Assembly: GCA_015852425.1 (NCBI GenBank)
Contig: JAAAIG010000826.1
Span: 1-15,981, forward strand
Length of the DNA stretch: 15,981 nt
Reading direction: 5' to 3'
Source of the DNA: Gryganskiella cystojenkinii
Taxonomy: Eukaryota; Mortierellomycota; Mortierellomycetes; Mortierellales; Mortierellaceae
Positions within the stretch are counted from its first letter, which is position 1; the number at the start of each line of letters is the position of its first letter. A program made the translations under genes and the position numbers. The notes under the pieces were generated by a model. It saw only the letters and a program-made list of their open reading frames with translations. It made no database searches and was not told the origin of the DNA. Of the stretch, positions 1 to 10,581 are shown one piece after another.

Positions 1-182
1 CAGGTTTCAAAAAAAATTCGGGGGTCTGGACAGCCGAAAACGAAGGAAGGGATAACCACGGGCATCGAAATAGAAGTAAGAAAGATTACTGTGTTTCTCA
101 CTGAACACTCTCCATGTGACGATATCCAACTTGCTTTTATTCATGTGGCAGTCGTGGTGCAGGTTTAATGATATTCACCTAT
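1..182. other. 3' flank of the Nup88 gene
   Basis: Holds the Nup88 AATAAA (136-141). The first 120 bases show no open frame or RNA gene that I can support; they may be the 3' flank of a neighbouring gene. Confidence 0.4.
136..141 (-). terminator. Poly(A) signal AATAAA, Nup88 gene
   Basis: tttatt on the plus strand is AATAAA on the minus strand, 42 nt downstream of the Nup88 stop. Position and sense fit a canonical polyadenylation signal. Confidence 0.6.
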
Positions 183-3100
183 TTACAGCTCCTCCGTGGC
201 GGTAGCCTTGTCTCGAGGAGCGACTTGCAAGGCTTCCATGCGGGCATTGAGCTCCTGGAGCTGCTTGACCGTCGAGTCCAGTAACTGTGATCTATAGTTC
301 GATGCAATGGAGACAGCAAAAATAGTAAGAGTCCAGGTCGAAAAAAAAGAAAAGTGGAGAGAAGACACGATGCACATCCAAAACAATTCAACTTACTCAA
401 TCGATAGAGCACTCTCCACAGACTTCAACTGGGTTGTTCCAAAGCGCATGGTTGGACGTTTAGGTTGTGATGAATAAGTTGAAGAGACGCGGCGAGGTGT
501 CGTCAAAGTGGAGTCTCCAGCGGTACCAGACGACGACAAAATCGAGTCTCCCATTCCTGTTTCCTTGGCCGGTTGACCAAAACCGCGCTTTTCCGCATCA
601 GTCGTGGAGGACGACTCATCCAAATCGGCACCCTGTAGCATCTCTTTCATGCGTCGATTCAGGATCTCATACTGTGTCTGCACCTTGTGGCGTCTCTCGT
701 TGTAGGCCTTTACAGCCTTCTCGCCCTTGGCCACCTCGCTCACCCATGCTTTCTCTGCTGGACTCAGCTCTGGTTCCTTGGATTCCATCAGCTTTTGGAG
801 GAGATTGTCCGCCCGAGCCATCAAAGACAACTGGCGTGTATTCTGAGCATCCAGTCGGTTCGCCTGTTCCTGAGTTCTGCGCACCAGGGTAGTCTGAGTA
901 TATTCATGGGTCTTCCTCACCAAGTCTTGCTGCCTCTTGTATTCAATCAGTTGTTCCTCGACACGCTGCTGGGCAAGGTCTCCAGCCGAATAAACCTCCC
1001 GGACCGACTCACGAATGCCTTGAACCATGGTACTCAAGAACCGCAGATTCTCCTCCGAGACAACAATACTGGCTTTGCCAGCTCCCGGTGGGAGTACAAC
1101 CTTTGGTCTCAATGGCAGTCCGTTCGGGCTCATCAGTCCTCCTTGCTCCTCGAAAGTAGGCTTCGAAAGTGAGGATGTATAAGTTTTCTGAGCCGCGGCC
1201 GTGCTTAATGAATGTGTTGACGTTTGAGACGTGATCTTGTTGATGTCATCGTGAGGTCTGGGTGAGAGTTGAATGCCAATTAACTGTAATGAGGACGTCA
1301 GCATGAGCAACGAGTATTCGAGGTATGGGTCCACGATGACCGAATAGCCGACCACGGGTGCGGCAGGGCTACAAATAGTTAAGCACCAATGGGAGGGAAT
1401 AAGAGCGGGAGTGAGAAAAACATAAAATCGCTTGAAACAGTATCACACTCTTTGGTTTCTAGTTTCGCAGTAACGTCAATAAAGTTGTTACAGATCGATT
1501 CTCCTCTTACCTTGTCCTTGTCGGTCGAGTGCTCACGACGTAGCAAAGGCTAGATTCGATCGAAGACTCGTAGAATCGGTTGATTTCAGAATCCATATTG
1601 GCGATTTGACCCTTTGCCGCCGCCTCGAAGACTGCTGTAAGCTTCTCTAGCCATGGTCGAATGGATACGCAGTGTGCGCCTGCCTCATGATAAATGTAGA
1701 ATGTGTCACCATACATAGTATCCTGGACCAAAACTGGACGATTGGGGATCCCCAGTCTCTGTTCTTGTAAGCCATAGGCTCCAGCTGTCGACGGTGAACT
1801 AGTCCCAAAAATTGCAAGCAGACCCAAATCAATTGACTCGTAGACCGAGACGGTTGGTAACTCCTCTGCGTTGATCTGGTCATCCAAATTTCCACCATAC
1901 CCTTTTGGACCTACTGGCTTGGGAAGAGTCCACTGCGCTGTTGGACGGTCAACCGCCAAACAGATATCTACCCTGCCACTGGAATGGGCCACTACAATGA
2001 CATCGACGGCCTCAGTATCCAAGCTCAAAATGTCAAAGGCTCTATTATCGTCATCGTCCAGTTCATGTGGAGCGGGCTGATAGAGAAAGGGTCCCTGTCG
2101 TGCGGTTGAAGCGTTCTTGAGGACAGGTCTTTGTACCATGACTACTTCATCAGAGAAAGGATGAGGCTGCACACTCTCGAGCAGACATTCAAGCCATTCC
2201 TTCTTGATCGCTGTCAGACTTCTTTCTCCGGTGCTTGCCGCCAATGTCGCCGTCTCCTTGATCAATTTTGACCGAATCTCATCCAAATCGGATACGCCTA
2301 GGAGACTGTTATGGATTTGAGCGTGTCCGATTAGCACTCATTTAAGCCCAATCAAATAGACAGCGACAAGGACAATAAACAACACTTACCAGTTCTGGGG
2401 CATGACGGGGCACATCATGTAAATGTCGCCGCTTTGAGTGAGTCCGTATACCGTAAGCTGACCCCATTCTGAGAATTTTGATCCAAAGCAGAACGAGGCC
2501 AGATCATCGACATCCAGCCCATAGGTGCTCGATCTGTGTCCATCCTCGCCGAAAAAGTTGAACACTTGATCGGGTTCATCAATATCCGAGGCAACGTTAT
2601 ACATGCTATTGAAAAGTGGAAACGACATTGGTATCAGTATTAATTATTTTTCCGACCACAAATGACAGAAAAAAACAAATCAGAGGCTGATCAACACGAA
2701 CTGGTGTGGCGATAATCATACCGTAGCATGCCATCATGGGTCATCACGAGCACATCCGTGCATCCTTTGCTGAGAGGATGCCAGAGGACCTTGACAATCT
2801 TGGATGGCCCTTTGTTGATGTGATAGAACTCGCCCAAGACAAACGATTTGCAGTTGACAGCCCTGGGATCCTGTTTCAAAGCCTTGGGGAGAGCCGCAAT
2901 AACAATCTTTTCGTCGCCCACGATCGCCATCAGCTTTCCTTCCGGGTTGAGAACGAGTCTTCGGATATCGAAGTCCACGTGTTGAATCTTGAGAACCTGT
3001 TTTGTTTGCCACCCACCAGGGTCAAAAAGAAGTATTAATGTGTTGAATAAAACAAAACAATACAGCTTCGCCACCTTGGGTATGTCCTATGGCTTCGTAC

Positions 3101-3544
3101 CTTATGCTGCTTCTTTTCGATGTACTCCTCGGCTGCGGTCTTGCTGATGTTTTCAACTCCCTTCTTCAGCTCCGAAAGACTTGCGTGTCGCACTTGTCTT
3201 CCAACGGCCAAGAAGAGATCTTGTCCATGGACGGCCATGCATGACAAGCCTTGACTCGCTTCCATGTAATCATCCTTTAACTCATCCAGTCCAAATGAAT
3301 CTCGATCCATCTTGTTTGCTGTGGCAAACAGCGTGGCATTTGTTGTTGCTACTGTCGTGTTGCTGCTGCTGTTTGTGCTCTTGGCACCAAAACTATTGAT
3401 CGCGTTCCCGGTCGATCCCTTTGAGTCCAGAGTCTTGTTGTTGAGACGAGCCCATTCCAAGTACTCTTGCTCGTCCAGTTGAAAGATGCTGTGTTCAGGC
3501 AGCTGATTGAGCCAGGTCGACTTGCTTGACGGCGTGAGAGTCAT
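183..3544 (-). CDS. NUP88: Nup88/Nup82-family nucleoporin (6 exons, 936 aa)
   Basis: Exons on the minus strand: 3544-3101, 2996-2722, 2605-2390, 2305-1511, 1368-397, 291-183. The five introns are 104, 116, 84, 142 and 105 bp, all GT-AG, and the frame is kept at every junction (2811 nt). The ATG at 3544 has A at -3; an in-frame ATG at 3664 would add 40 residues that read like translated leader. Seen: an N-terminal beta-propeller-like part (about residues 1-560) with the family-like stretches ASFCFGS...TVYGL..SGDIY and YHEAGAHCV (517-525), the latter matching a HEAG-V motif of animal Nup88. A Glu/Gln/Arg-rich coiled coil follows (about 681-825), and the last exon adds a short helical segment (902-936). 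Known for the family: it anchors the cytoplasmic-side pore subcomplex with Nup214/Nup159 and Nup62/Nsp1 through its coiled coils and supports mRNA and protein export. It is longer than human NUP88 (741 aa); the excess lies in Ser/Thr/Asn-rich linkers. Family confidence is high; exact exon edges are by eye. Confidence 0.85.
292..396 (-). other. Last intron of the Nup88 gene, with an in-frame stop in its donor
   Basis: The minus-strand donor reads GA|GTAAGT. If the intron is not removed, the reading frame ends at once with GAG TAA. The acceptor TATAG lies before position 291. Splicing adds a 35-residue helical tail that resembles the C-terminal end of animal Nup88, so the spliced form is taken as the real one. 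Confidence 0.75.
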
Positions 3545-3771
3545 TATTGGCGCGATCGATGTACGGCTGTATATGGTTCTTTTGCTTGTCGAATGATCCT
3601 CTCGTAGATGTTGTGAAGGGAAAAAGTGACAACATGAATGAAATGAATGAATGAATGGTGACAAATAGACCCCTTAACAAATGACACGGTCGCTCTATTT
3701 TTTTTTGTTGCCACCATTTTCTTAATGATACTGCATTTTTATTGCCAAAGGGGCAAGCTACAGCGTATCCC
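3545..3771 (-). promoter_or_regulatory. Short intergenic region: branching enzyme 3' end and Nup88 leader
   Basis: 227 bp separate the branching enzyme stop from the Nup88 ATG, so the terminator of one gene and the promoter of the next must share it. It holds the AATAAA for the upstream gene (3738-3743) and four overlapping minus-strand CATTC units at 3636-3657, about 92-113 nt ahead of the Nup88 start. No TATA box is evident. Confidence 0.5.
3738..3743 (-). terminator. Poly(A) signal AATAAA, branching enzyme gene
   Basis: AATAAA on the minus strand, 29 nt downstream of the TAG stop at 3772-3774. Correct sense and spacing for a polyadenylation signal. Confidence 0.65.
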
Positions 3772-6760
3772 CTACTTTTTGATCAGAACAAGGGCAGTAC
3801 GGCAAGGGATGTATACTTGAACGAAATGCTCACGTCCGCACCAGTTTTCCTTGGTCGTGAAAAACGAGCTCGATCCCATATGCACACGATCATGACCTCC
3901 AAAACGACGTTCGTCCGTGTTCAACAAGATCTTGTACTCTCCTGCCTCGGGAGCACCGATCCTGTAATCCGTGAACGACTTTGTCGGATGGAAATTGAAA
4001 ATGAAGATGGCACCTCCTCGATCAAAAGCCAGCACCTTGTCGCCTTCGTGCTTCAGGGACACATAGGCCTAAACGAGATCAACAATCATGAGACAAAGCA
4101 AGAGCATACAAAAGTGTGAACGAGACACGTCTCCATGAACCATGAAAGAACAAAAGAGACGGTACTAAAAGAGACATTGGATCGTCTTCTTACCTGAGGA
4201 GCACTGAGCCAGTTGACCTTGGACTCTGCGTGATTCATCTCAGCATCAAAGTCGTTGAGGAATCGGTACCGCAGCAGTTGATCGTCCACCACGTTCCACT
4301 GACGGCGAGCATAGTGGAACGACGAGTTGTTACCTGCGCGGGGGAAATCAAGCCACTCGGGGTGTCCAAACTCATTTCCGATGAACGTCAAGTAACCCTC
4401 ACCTCCGAGCGAGTGAGTGACGAGCCTGAAAATGAAGCAAGAAAAAAGTCTTTGGTCAGGACTGGCAGCATGGATGGCTTTTGAATCACGCTGCGGCTAA
4501 TAAACAATACCTGATCATCTTGTGCAGGGCCATTCCACGGTCAATGATTGGCGTCAATTCGGTCAAGTTACTCATGTGGGTGTACATCTCCTTGTCCATA
4601 AGCCAGAATGCAATGGTCTTGTCGCCGACCAAAGCTTGATCATGCGATTCGCAGTAGGCGATCGACGGTTCCTATGAAGAAAATACAAAGACAGCCAGAG
4701 TGTCAGTAAAACTTCTGATATTCTCTGAAGGTGGTGTACACTCTCTTGCGGTATATACCTTATATCTCCTGTTGGTCAACGTAAAAACAAGGTTGCCAAT
4801 GTCCCATTCATCGTCCGACTTCTCCTTCAGAAGTTTGATCCACATGTCTGGGACAGCCATCGAGAGGCGATAGTCAAAGCCGACGCCACCTTCAGAAACA
4901 GGCCTGCAAAGCGTAGGCATCCCCGAAACATCTGTTAAAGATAAAAAAGATAAAGAAGATTGGCATTTGAGTTTCTCAAAAGCACCTTTTCGAGAGAAGA
5001 TAAAGCAAATGAGACTCTCGGTCCTTTTTTTTTTTTTTTTTTTTTACCTTCAGCGATAGTGATACAGCGAGGATAGAGCTGGTGCAACATCTCGTTCGCT
5101 AGCATCAGATAAACGACGGCTTCTAAATCGACCGTGTCGCCAAAGTATTCCTGGTAGTTGCCCGAGAATCCATAACCAATACCGTGATGAAGGTACATCA
5201 TACTGGTCACACCATCAAATCGGAACCCGTCAAATCGATATTCCTCCATGTAAAATCGAAGGTTACTCATCAAGAAGCGCATTGTCTCGTAGTTATTGTA
5301 GTTAAACAGACGCGAGTCCCAAAGCTCATGACGACCCTTCGGACCTTCATGAAAGTATTGATGTTCGCTACCATCAAAGTTGTTGAGGCCGTCTAGCACG
5401 TTCTTGCACGCGTGTGAGTGCACCACATCGAGGAGTACGGTAATGCCCATGCCGTGAGCAGTGTCAATCAACTGCTTCAGCTCCTCAGGAGTGCCTGCAC
5501 CACACACAAGTATAAAGAGTATTACGGGTTAGTTGATTATTAGACCAAACGATTAAGTTCCTGACAAACGTCATAGTAGCAACGTCATAGTAGCATAATG
5601 AGAAGACCTACCATAGCGACTGCTTACAGCAAAGAAGCTAGTGACTTGATAACCAAACGAGGCATAGTATGCATGCTCCATGACGGCCATGAGCTGGATA
5701 GTGTTATATCCCAGCTTCTTGATACGAGGGAGTACGTTGGCTGTGAACTCTGTGAATTGACCGACCCGTCCCTCTGGTGTAGCAATACCAACTGTTATCA
5801 TAACAGGGTAGGTTAGTTTCAGGGAAAAATTGTGCAGATGTGAGCTGCCCGCTCTTTTCAGACATTTTGATTACCATGTGCTTCGTAAACCTTCACACTG
5901 GAAGGCTTTGGTGGGGCTTTATTCTTCCACTGATACTTGGTGGCTGGGTTCCAAAAGATTGCATCGTAGGTAGGAGACACGCTCAAGTCCTGCACAACGC
6001 GCTTAATCCAAGCAGGCAAGCGGTCGATACGACTGCCATCGGGAAGGATCATTGTGATCTATATTTTTTAAAAAAAAGAGTATGGGAGAGCGAAAGACGA
6101 GGAGTGAACAAAAAGAGGATGGGAAAACAGAAAGTTGTTGGGCAGTATCATCTTCAATGACCAAAACTGTTAATTTGATGTGCGTTACCTTGACTTTAGA
6201 GTTGTGCTCGATAGCAGGCGATCCATTGGCTTTGTTGGGCAAAAAGATCTCGTACACACCAAATTCGTCTCTTTTCATGGGGTGACTGGAGTTGTTCCAT
6301 CCGTCTATTCATTGCGTTTATTCGAAATAGAGCGCGGTGAGAAGGAAAGGTCTTTCGTAGCAGTGATTGTAAGTAGTGTCCGACTTACTAAAGTCGCCAA
6401 ACAAGAAGGCTTCCTTGGCGTTGGGGGCCCACTCGCGATAAGTGATACCCTGAGGTGAGATTTGAAAACCAAACTTTTCATATCCCCTGGAAAACGTCTC
6501 GTAGCCACCTTGTTGGTCAATGAGGTCTCTCCAGACCTTGTAGGCCGAATATCTATCGAACGATTAAAGATTGAGATTGAGTTTGAGAATTCTGCGGAAA
6601 CAGCATACTGCTGATTAAGGTTAAGGTACCTCTTGACAAGGCCGGCTTTGTAGGGCTCCAGCCAGGGGTCAAGTTGAATCACACCGGTGCCATCTTGCGT
6701 GACGGGGCGTTTTGTCTGGACGACAGTGTCTGTCGGAATAGAGGCAGTAGTCATAGTCAT
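3772..6760 (-). CDS. GLC3: 1,4-alpha-glucan (glycogen) branching enzyme, GH13 (10 exons, 694 aa)
   Basis: Exons: 6760-6630, 6552-6389, 6304-6189, 6058-5875, 5791-5612, 5494-5048, 4931-4759, 4671-4511, 4425-4194, 4068-3772. The nine introns are 77-130 bp, all GT-AG; frame is intact over 2085 nt. The start sits in a strong context (GTCACCATGA). The enzyme cuts alpha-1,4-glucan and rejoins the piece as an alpha-1,6 branch in cytosolic glycogen synthesis. Seen in order: N-terminal region, CBM48-type domain (about 70-170, [16 protein letters not shown] then NGWNNS), catalytic barrel and C-terminal all-beta domain. GH13 motifs: DVVHSH (281-286), [10 protein letters not shown] with the nucleophile D352, ITIAEDVSG with the acid/base E407, and ESHDQ with the stabilising D476. 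By recall, human GBE1 uses D357, E412 and D481, a constant offset of 5, which supports the exon chain. Length is close to human (702) and yeast (704). No sign of decay. Confidence 0.97.
5025..5045 (-). repeat. Homopolymer of 21 T (A on the gene strand) just inside a splice donor
   Basis: Intron 6 of the branching enzyme gene (4932-5047) starts GT followed by a run of 21 A on the minus strand. The tract begins directly after the donor dinucleotide. Its length is exposed to sequencing slippage, so the exact count may not be reliable. Confidence 0.85.
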
Positions 6761-7433
6761 GGTGACAAAATAAGCTGAATGAAACAGAAAGAATGAAGGG
6801 AAATGGAGGAGACGAAGCGAAAGCGAATGAGAGAAATGTAAGGGAAAGAGGGGATAGGAAAGGAAAAGAGGAGAGGCGAGGGGTGAAAAGAAGGAACGAG
6901 AATCGACCCCACCCCTTGCCACGGTTGCATTGCAATCGGAGCGTGTGAACCTGAAAGATGCACGGATCAACCCGCCTTATCTCTCCAACTTCAGAGCAAT
7001 GTTTTTGCTCCCGGGCCATCCCCTGTGCTTGCCCCATCCCTTTACCTTTTTTCATTTCATTTTTTCTCCCCAACCTTCATCATCCGATAGTGTCTAATCG
7101 AGTTTTGGGTTTCTGTGCCGCACCATTCTCCCTCACTTTTGTCATCCTTGTGCCTCTTGGAATCAATCTCATTTGCTTCGCAGCCCTAAAGAACACAAAC
7201 TAACTGTAATCGCCTTGGTCATTTCTCACAGCTGGAACACGACGAAAAACTCTGCGGCTCTCATTTCACAATCCGTATCTTCGTATCGAGCTCCACTCCT
7301 TCCCCCCACCCAAAAATAAAAGTAATACCATTGCATATTGTCATTTATTGTTGATCAGAAAAGAGGTTTCCGCAATCTGCATATCATTCATTTCGAAGAT
7401 CAATATCATCATCTCCATATAACCTTGGCTATC
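6761..7433. promoter_or_regulatory. Intergenic: branching enzyme promoter/leader and NBR1 3' end
   Basis: 673 bp without a believable gene. From 6761 to about 6900 the minus strand is a long C/T tract (5' leader of the branching enzyme) holding three CATTC units (6777-6781, 6791-6795, 6825-6829). Further up is a perfect palindrome ATTGCAAT (6929-6936). The NBR1-gene AATAAA lies at 7344-7349. Open frames across the C/T tract are low-complexity and not taken as genes. No TATA or CCAAT box is clear at the usual distance. Confidence 0.5.
7344..7349 (-). terminator. Poly(A) signal AATAAA, NBR1-like gene
   Basis: AATAAA on the minus strand, 85 nt downstream of the TAG stop at 7434-7436. Confidence 0.5.
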
Positions 7434-10157
7434 CTACATCCGAGATTCGTCCTCGCTGTTCTCACCCTCAGTGTCAACCACCACAAAATCATCACTGTCC
7501 GAAAAGTAGCGCTCCGTAGCCGCATCGTCGCTCTGGTTCTCATATCGCACCGTGTCATCTTCCACTTGGCTCTCAACAGATTCATCACGGCCAAGCACTG
7601 ACGAGATGACAGAGCGAGCAGTATATCGACTTGACATCGTTGATAATTGATCGTCCGTCACGGATGCCGAGGTCGTAGCACGTCCATCCGCCGTAGTCGT
7701 GGTGGCGGTCATGGCCGCTGCAGACGTAATCGTGCCAGCTGTTGTGCTCTCAATCTCATCTAAATTTGATTCCGCACGAGATGCAAAAATGTCTGGACAT
7801 TCCACTCGGGGAAAGATCATTGTGGAAGATCCCACAGAGTCCGAACCATCATCCGAGCCCTCCTCCACAAGGATATCACACCAGATGCGATGACCAAAAG
7901 GTTCACCCGACGGTGCGACCAATCGCCAGTAGGATACATAACGACCAGGTTGTGCAGGTGCCTTCAAGTCAGCAGTGACACAGACAGACTCGCCCACACT
8001 GGCCAATTCAATCTTGAATCCGGGAAAGCTCTCTGACAAAGTCTCCGAGTCATTCGCCATGCGGTCTCCACCCACGAATTGTAGACGCGTATCCTTGGGC
8101 CATGCGTCTGGTCCGGGGTTGGACATTTCCCAGATTTTGAGGAACTGTGACCCTGCCTGAATGACGGTTCCGTCATGGAGGTTGATGTCCTTGACAAAAG
8201 CTGCTCTGTGCTGAGGTTCTTGCAGCAGCTGATGAGAAACCTGTTGCTTCAATTCCCCAGGCCTGTTTTGATTTTTGATGAAGTGAACATTGCAAACTTA
8301 GAAAAGCACAACAAAAGATACAACTTCGATAAAAGGCGCGTGTTTGCTAAAGGATTCTTAACTTACAGCGAGGCCAACAGGTCTGAAAGGAGAGGAATGT
8401 CACTCTCGGATGCTAGAGATTCCGATACTGGGCTTTTAGGCTCACGTTCTTGTGCTGGTTGAACTTGTGGTATAAGGATCACGGGCTCGGGCTCAGGCTT
8501 GCTGCTCGAGGATGCCTCTCCAACTGGACATCTCTGTCCAGCAGTCTGTGGATGATGGCAAACAGTTTTTTCCCAACCTCTGTGATACATCATCGGCAAG
8601 AGCGAGTGCGCGTGTCCCAAGCGATGCTGAATGGGCTTGCGAATCTTCAACATGATGTGAGTCGGGTCATGAACTGGGAAGGGCGAAGCCTCACAGTTGC
8701 CGCAAAGATCATAGTCGGGACAATTTCCACACTATCCGATACAAATCACATGTACGTGCTGCTGTTAGTTCTACGATGAAAAAAGAACTTTGAAACGGTG
8801 TGTGCTTTAACTAGTGTGAGGACGGAGTGGTTACCTTGTAACGAATTCCATTGATCTGACCGTCGCAGCCATCGCAGATCACACCCATGTGAAGGGTCTT
8901 GTCAATCTTGATAGAGATCTGGCCAGGATACGAGATAGGCACAAAGCTGTGGCCCTTATGATGGATTCGAGCCAGAGGAAGACATTCCTGACACAGGTCA
9001 TAGTCTGGGCACTGGAAACACTTGTGTCGAACACCAGAGATGACTACCGTGCAAATATCACAGGTGGCAAGGTGGAATGAGGGCTTATCCGGCATGAGTG
9101 CACGCGATGACGACGAGGCTTCAGGCAAGCGGTTGTCGCCTCTGCTATCGCCAGAGCCTTTGCGCTGTTCATCTCGGACGCATTTACTAGGTTTCTCGAT
9201 CGCCTGGAAGGTATGCCCAGGGTGGTGGACACTCTCTGCATGTGGGTGACATGCTTGACAGAGATCATAGTTGTCACAGTCAACACACTTGTGTCGCACG
9301 CCCCGGATCGAACTCAGACAAGCATCGCAGAAGACTCGAGGATGGACGGCCAGAGCTCCCGTTGCGGGTGGGCACGACGGCTTGACGCAAGGCGCCTTTT
9401 TGAGGCAAGGGGAGTCTTTCTCCTTGATGGACTTGCAGGAATCTTGGCGGGACAGGCGGGAAGAGCAGGATGTGGAGTATCCCGAGGGGCAGCGCTTGGG
9501 CGGCGGCGGAGACTGTGTAGCCACAAGTTCAGCTATTGGCAATGGTGTGCGAAGGCATCAATATGAGGCAATATGGGTGCGCTGTGATGGAAGCGTGCGT
9601 GTGGGAAAAGGAGAGCAAACGTGGAAGAATAAAAATAAACAAATCAAAAAATGAGGCAAATGGTTACCTTTGCAGGTCTCCACTGTCACCTTGATGACGA
9701 CCATAGGGCTGTTGGGTGGCACAAGGGCAGTGGAGGACAGAACGGCTGAGAGAACATCGGCATCCGTGTGAAGAAGTTTTCTGGCGCCAGACTGCTCCTC
9801 GAGAGAGATGGTCAGTTTCGTCTGGTTGAACAGAGCGCAGAGCTGTGGGAGGGAAAAGAGACCAGCTTGTTAGCATACGTGTTCTTCTTGACTTCCGAGG
9901 GTTGCGTATGTGTCCAAACCAGAATACAGCAATAAAAGTAAAGTAAGAGCTGCGCAAGGGGGAGAGGAAGGAGGACAGAGGGAGGACAGTGCCAAGAGAA
10001 AATAAAAAAAGAAATACATGGACAAACCTACCTTTGAATGAAGAACCGCAAAGGAGAGGTCAGTTTTGGCAGACTGGTGGATGTTGTTAGGGTCCACACT
10101 CGCAAGAGTGAAGCGGCGGTGCTCGTTCGAGAGCGTGGCCTTGACGATGCAAAGCAT
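7434..10157 (-). CDS. NBR1: NBR1-like selective autophagy receptor, PB1-ZZ-ZZ-ZZ-FW-LIR (5 exons, 730 aa)
   Basis: Exons: 10157-10032, 9842-9668, 9532-8835, 8731-8367, 8262-7434. Introns are 189, 135, 103 and 104 bp, GT-AG, frame intact over 2193 nt; the ATG has G at -3. Seen in order: a PB1-like fold (about 3-100; basic residues K6, R14, R15; weak acidic loop with E57, E58, D69, D71); a Cys-containing linker; three ZZ zinc fingers (about 164-212, 254-300, 315-363), each with all four pairs CxxC, CxxC, CxxC and HxxxH; a Ser/Pro/Glu linker; the NBR1 four-tryptophan (FW) domain (about 473-589) with W499, W509, W567 and W582; and an acidic, Ser-rich tail with an Atg8-binding-type motif DDFVVVD (F714-V717). 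Known for the family: FW and ZZ domains recruit cargo, PB1 oligomerises, and the LIR tethers to Atg8 on the phagophore. No UBA domain is present, unlike human NBR1 but as I recall for filamentous ascomycete NBR1. Cargo is unknown. The intron 2 acceptor (AATAG before 9532) is the least certain junction, since the other nearby AG leads to a stop. Confidence 0.9.
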
Positions 10158-10511
10158 GGCAGAGTCGAAGCTGAAGAGCAGAGAGAGTGGGAAGAAAAGG
10201 AAGAATGAATGAATGGGTAGGGAAACAAAATCAGTCGGCGGAATTGGACAAGAGGAAAGCGACGAAATGGAGGGAGAGAGGGAAAGACAGGAGAGGAGAA
10301 GAGGAGAGGGAGGGAGGGAGAAGAAAGAAAAGAAAGGGTGAGGAGGTCAAAGACACTCTTTGATACCCACACAACCTGCATCCCCCACAGCGATGTCGAA
10401 CAAAGACGCAGTAACTCATGCATCCTGTTCCCTCGCCGAAAAAGATTAATACTCCTTCCCCTTCGCTCTCCGCCTTTGCTCCAGCAACACATGCCCTCTG
10501 TTCATCTCTAG

Positions 10512-10524
10512 GGACAACTTGTCC
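10512..10524. promoter_or_regulatory. 13-bp perfect inverted repeat GGACAA-C-TTGTCC
   Basis: The left arm GGACAA is the exact reverse complement of the right arm TTGTCC, around one central base. The core ACAACTTGT recurs as its reverse complement at 10593-10601. It lies about 355 nt upstream of the NBR1-like start. A binding site for a dimeric regulator is possible; no factor is proposed. Confidence 0.35.
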
Positions 10525-10581
10525 TGGGGGCCAAGGCATGCTCCAGCCTCTCTATTTGGCCCACGCAAACCTTGGCGCGTG

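Noticed and set aside
467..1172. Two plus-strand open frames opposite the Nup88 coiled-coil exon
   Set aside because: They are antisense shadows of a well-supported exon with no domain of their own.
3545..3664. In-frame upstream ATG that would extend Nup88 by 40 residues
   Set aside because: The extra residues are rich in His, Ser and Phe from the CATT-repeat leader, while the ATG at 3544 has A at -3 and starts right before the family-like WLNQLPEH segment.
6669..7073. 134-codon minus-strand frame upstream of the branching enzyme
   Set aside because: Low-complexity Ser/Phe/Pro translation of the pyrimidine leader; it runs through the branching enzyme start in a different frame.
6958..7330. 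Possible RNA gene in the branching enzyme upstream region
   Set aside because: No tRNA-like arms or A/B boxes could be folded by eye, and no conserved ncRNA motif was recognised.
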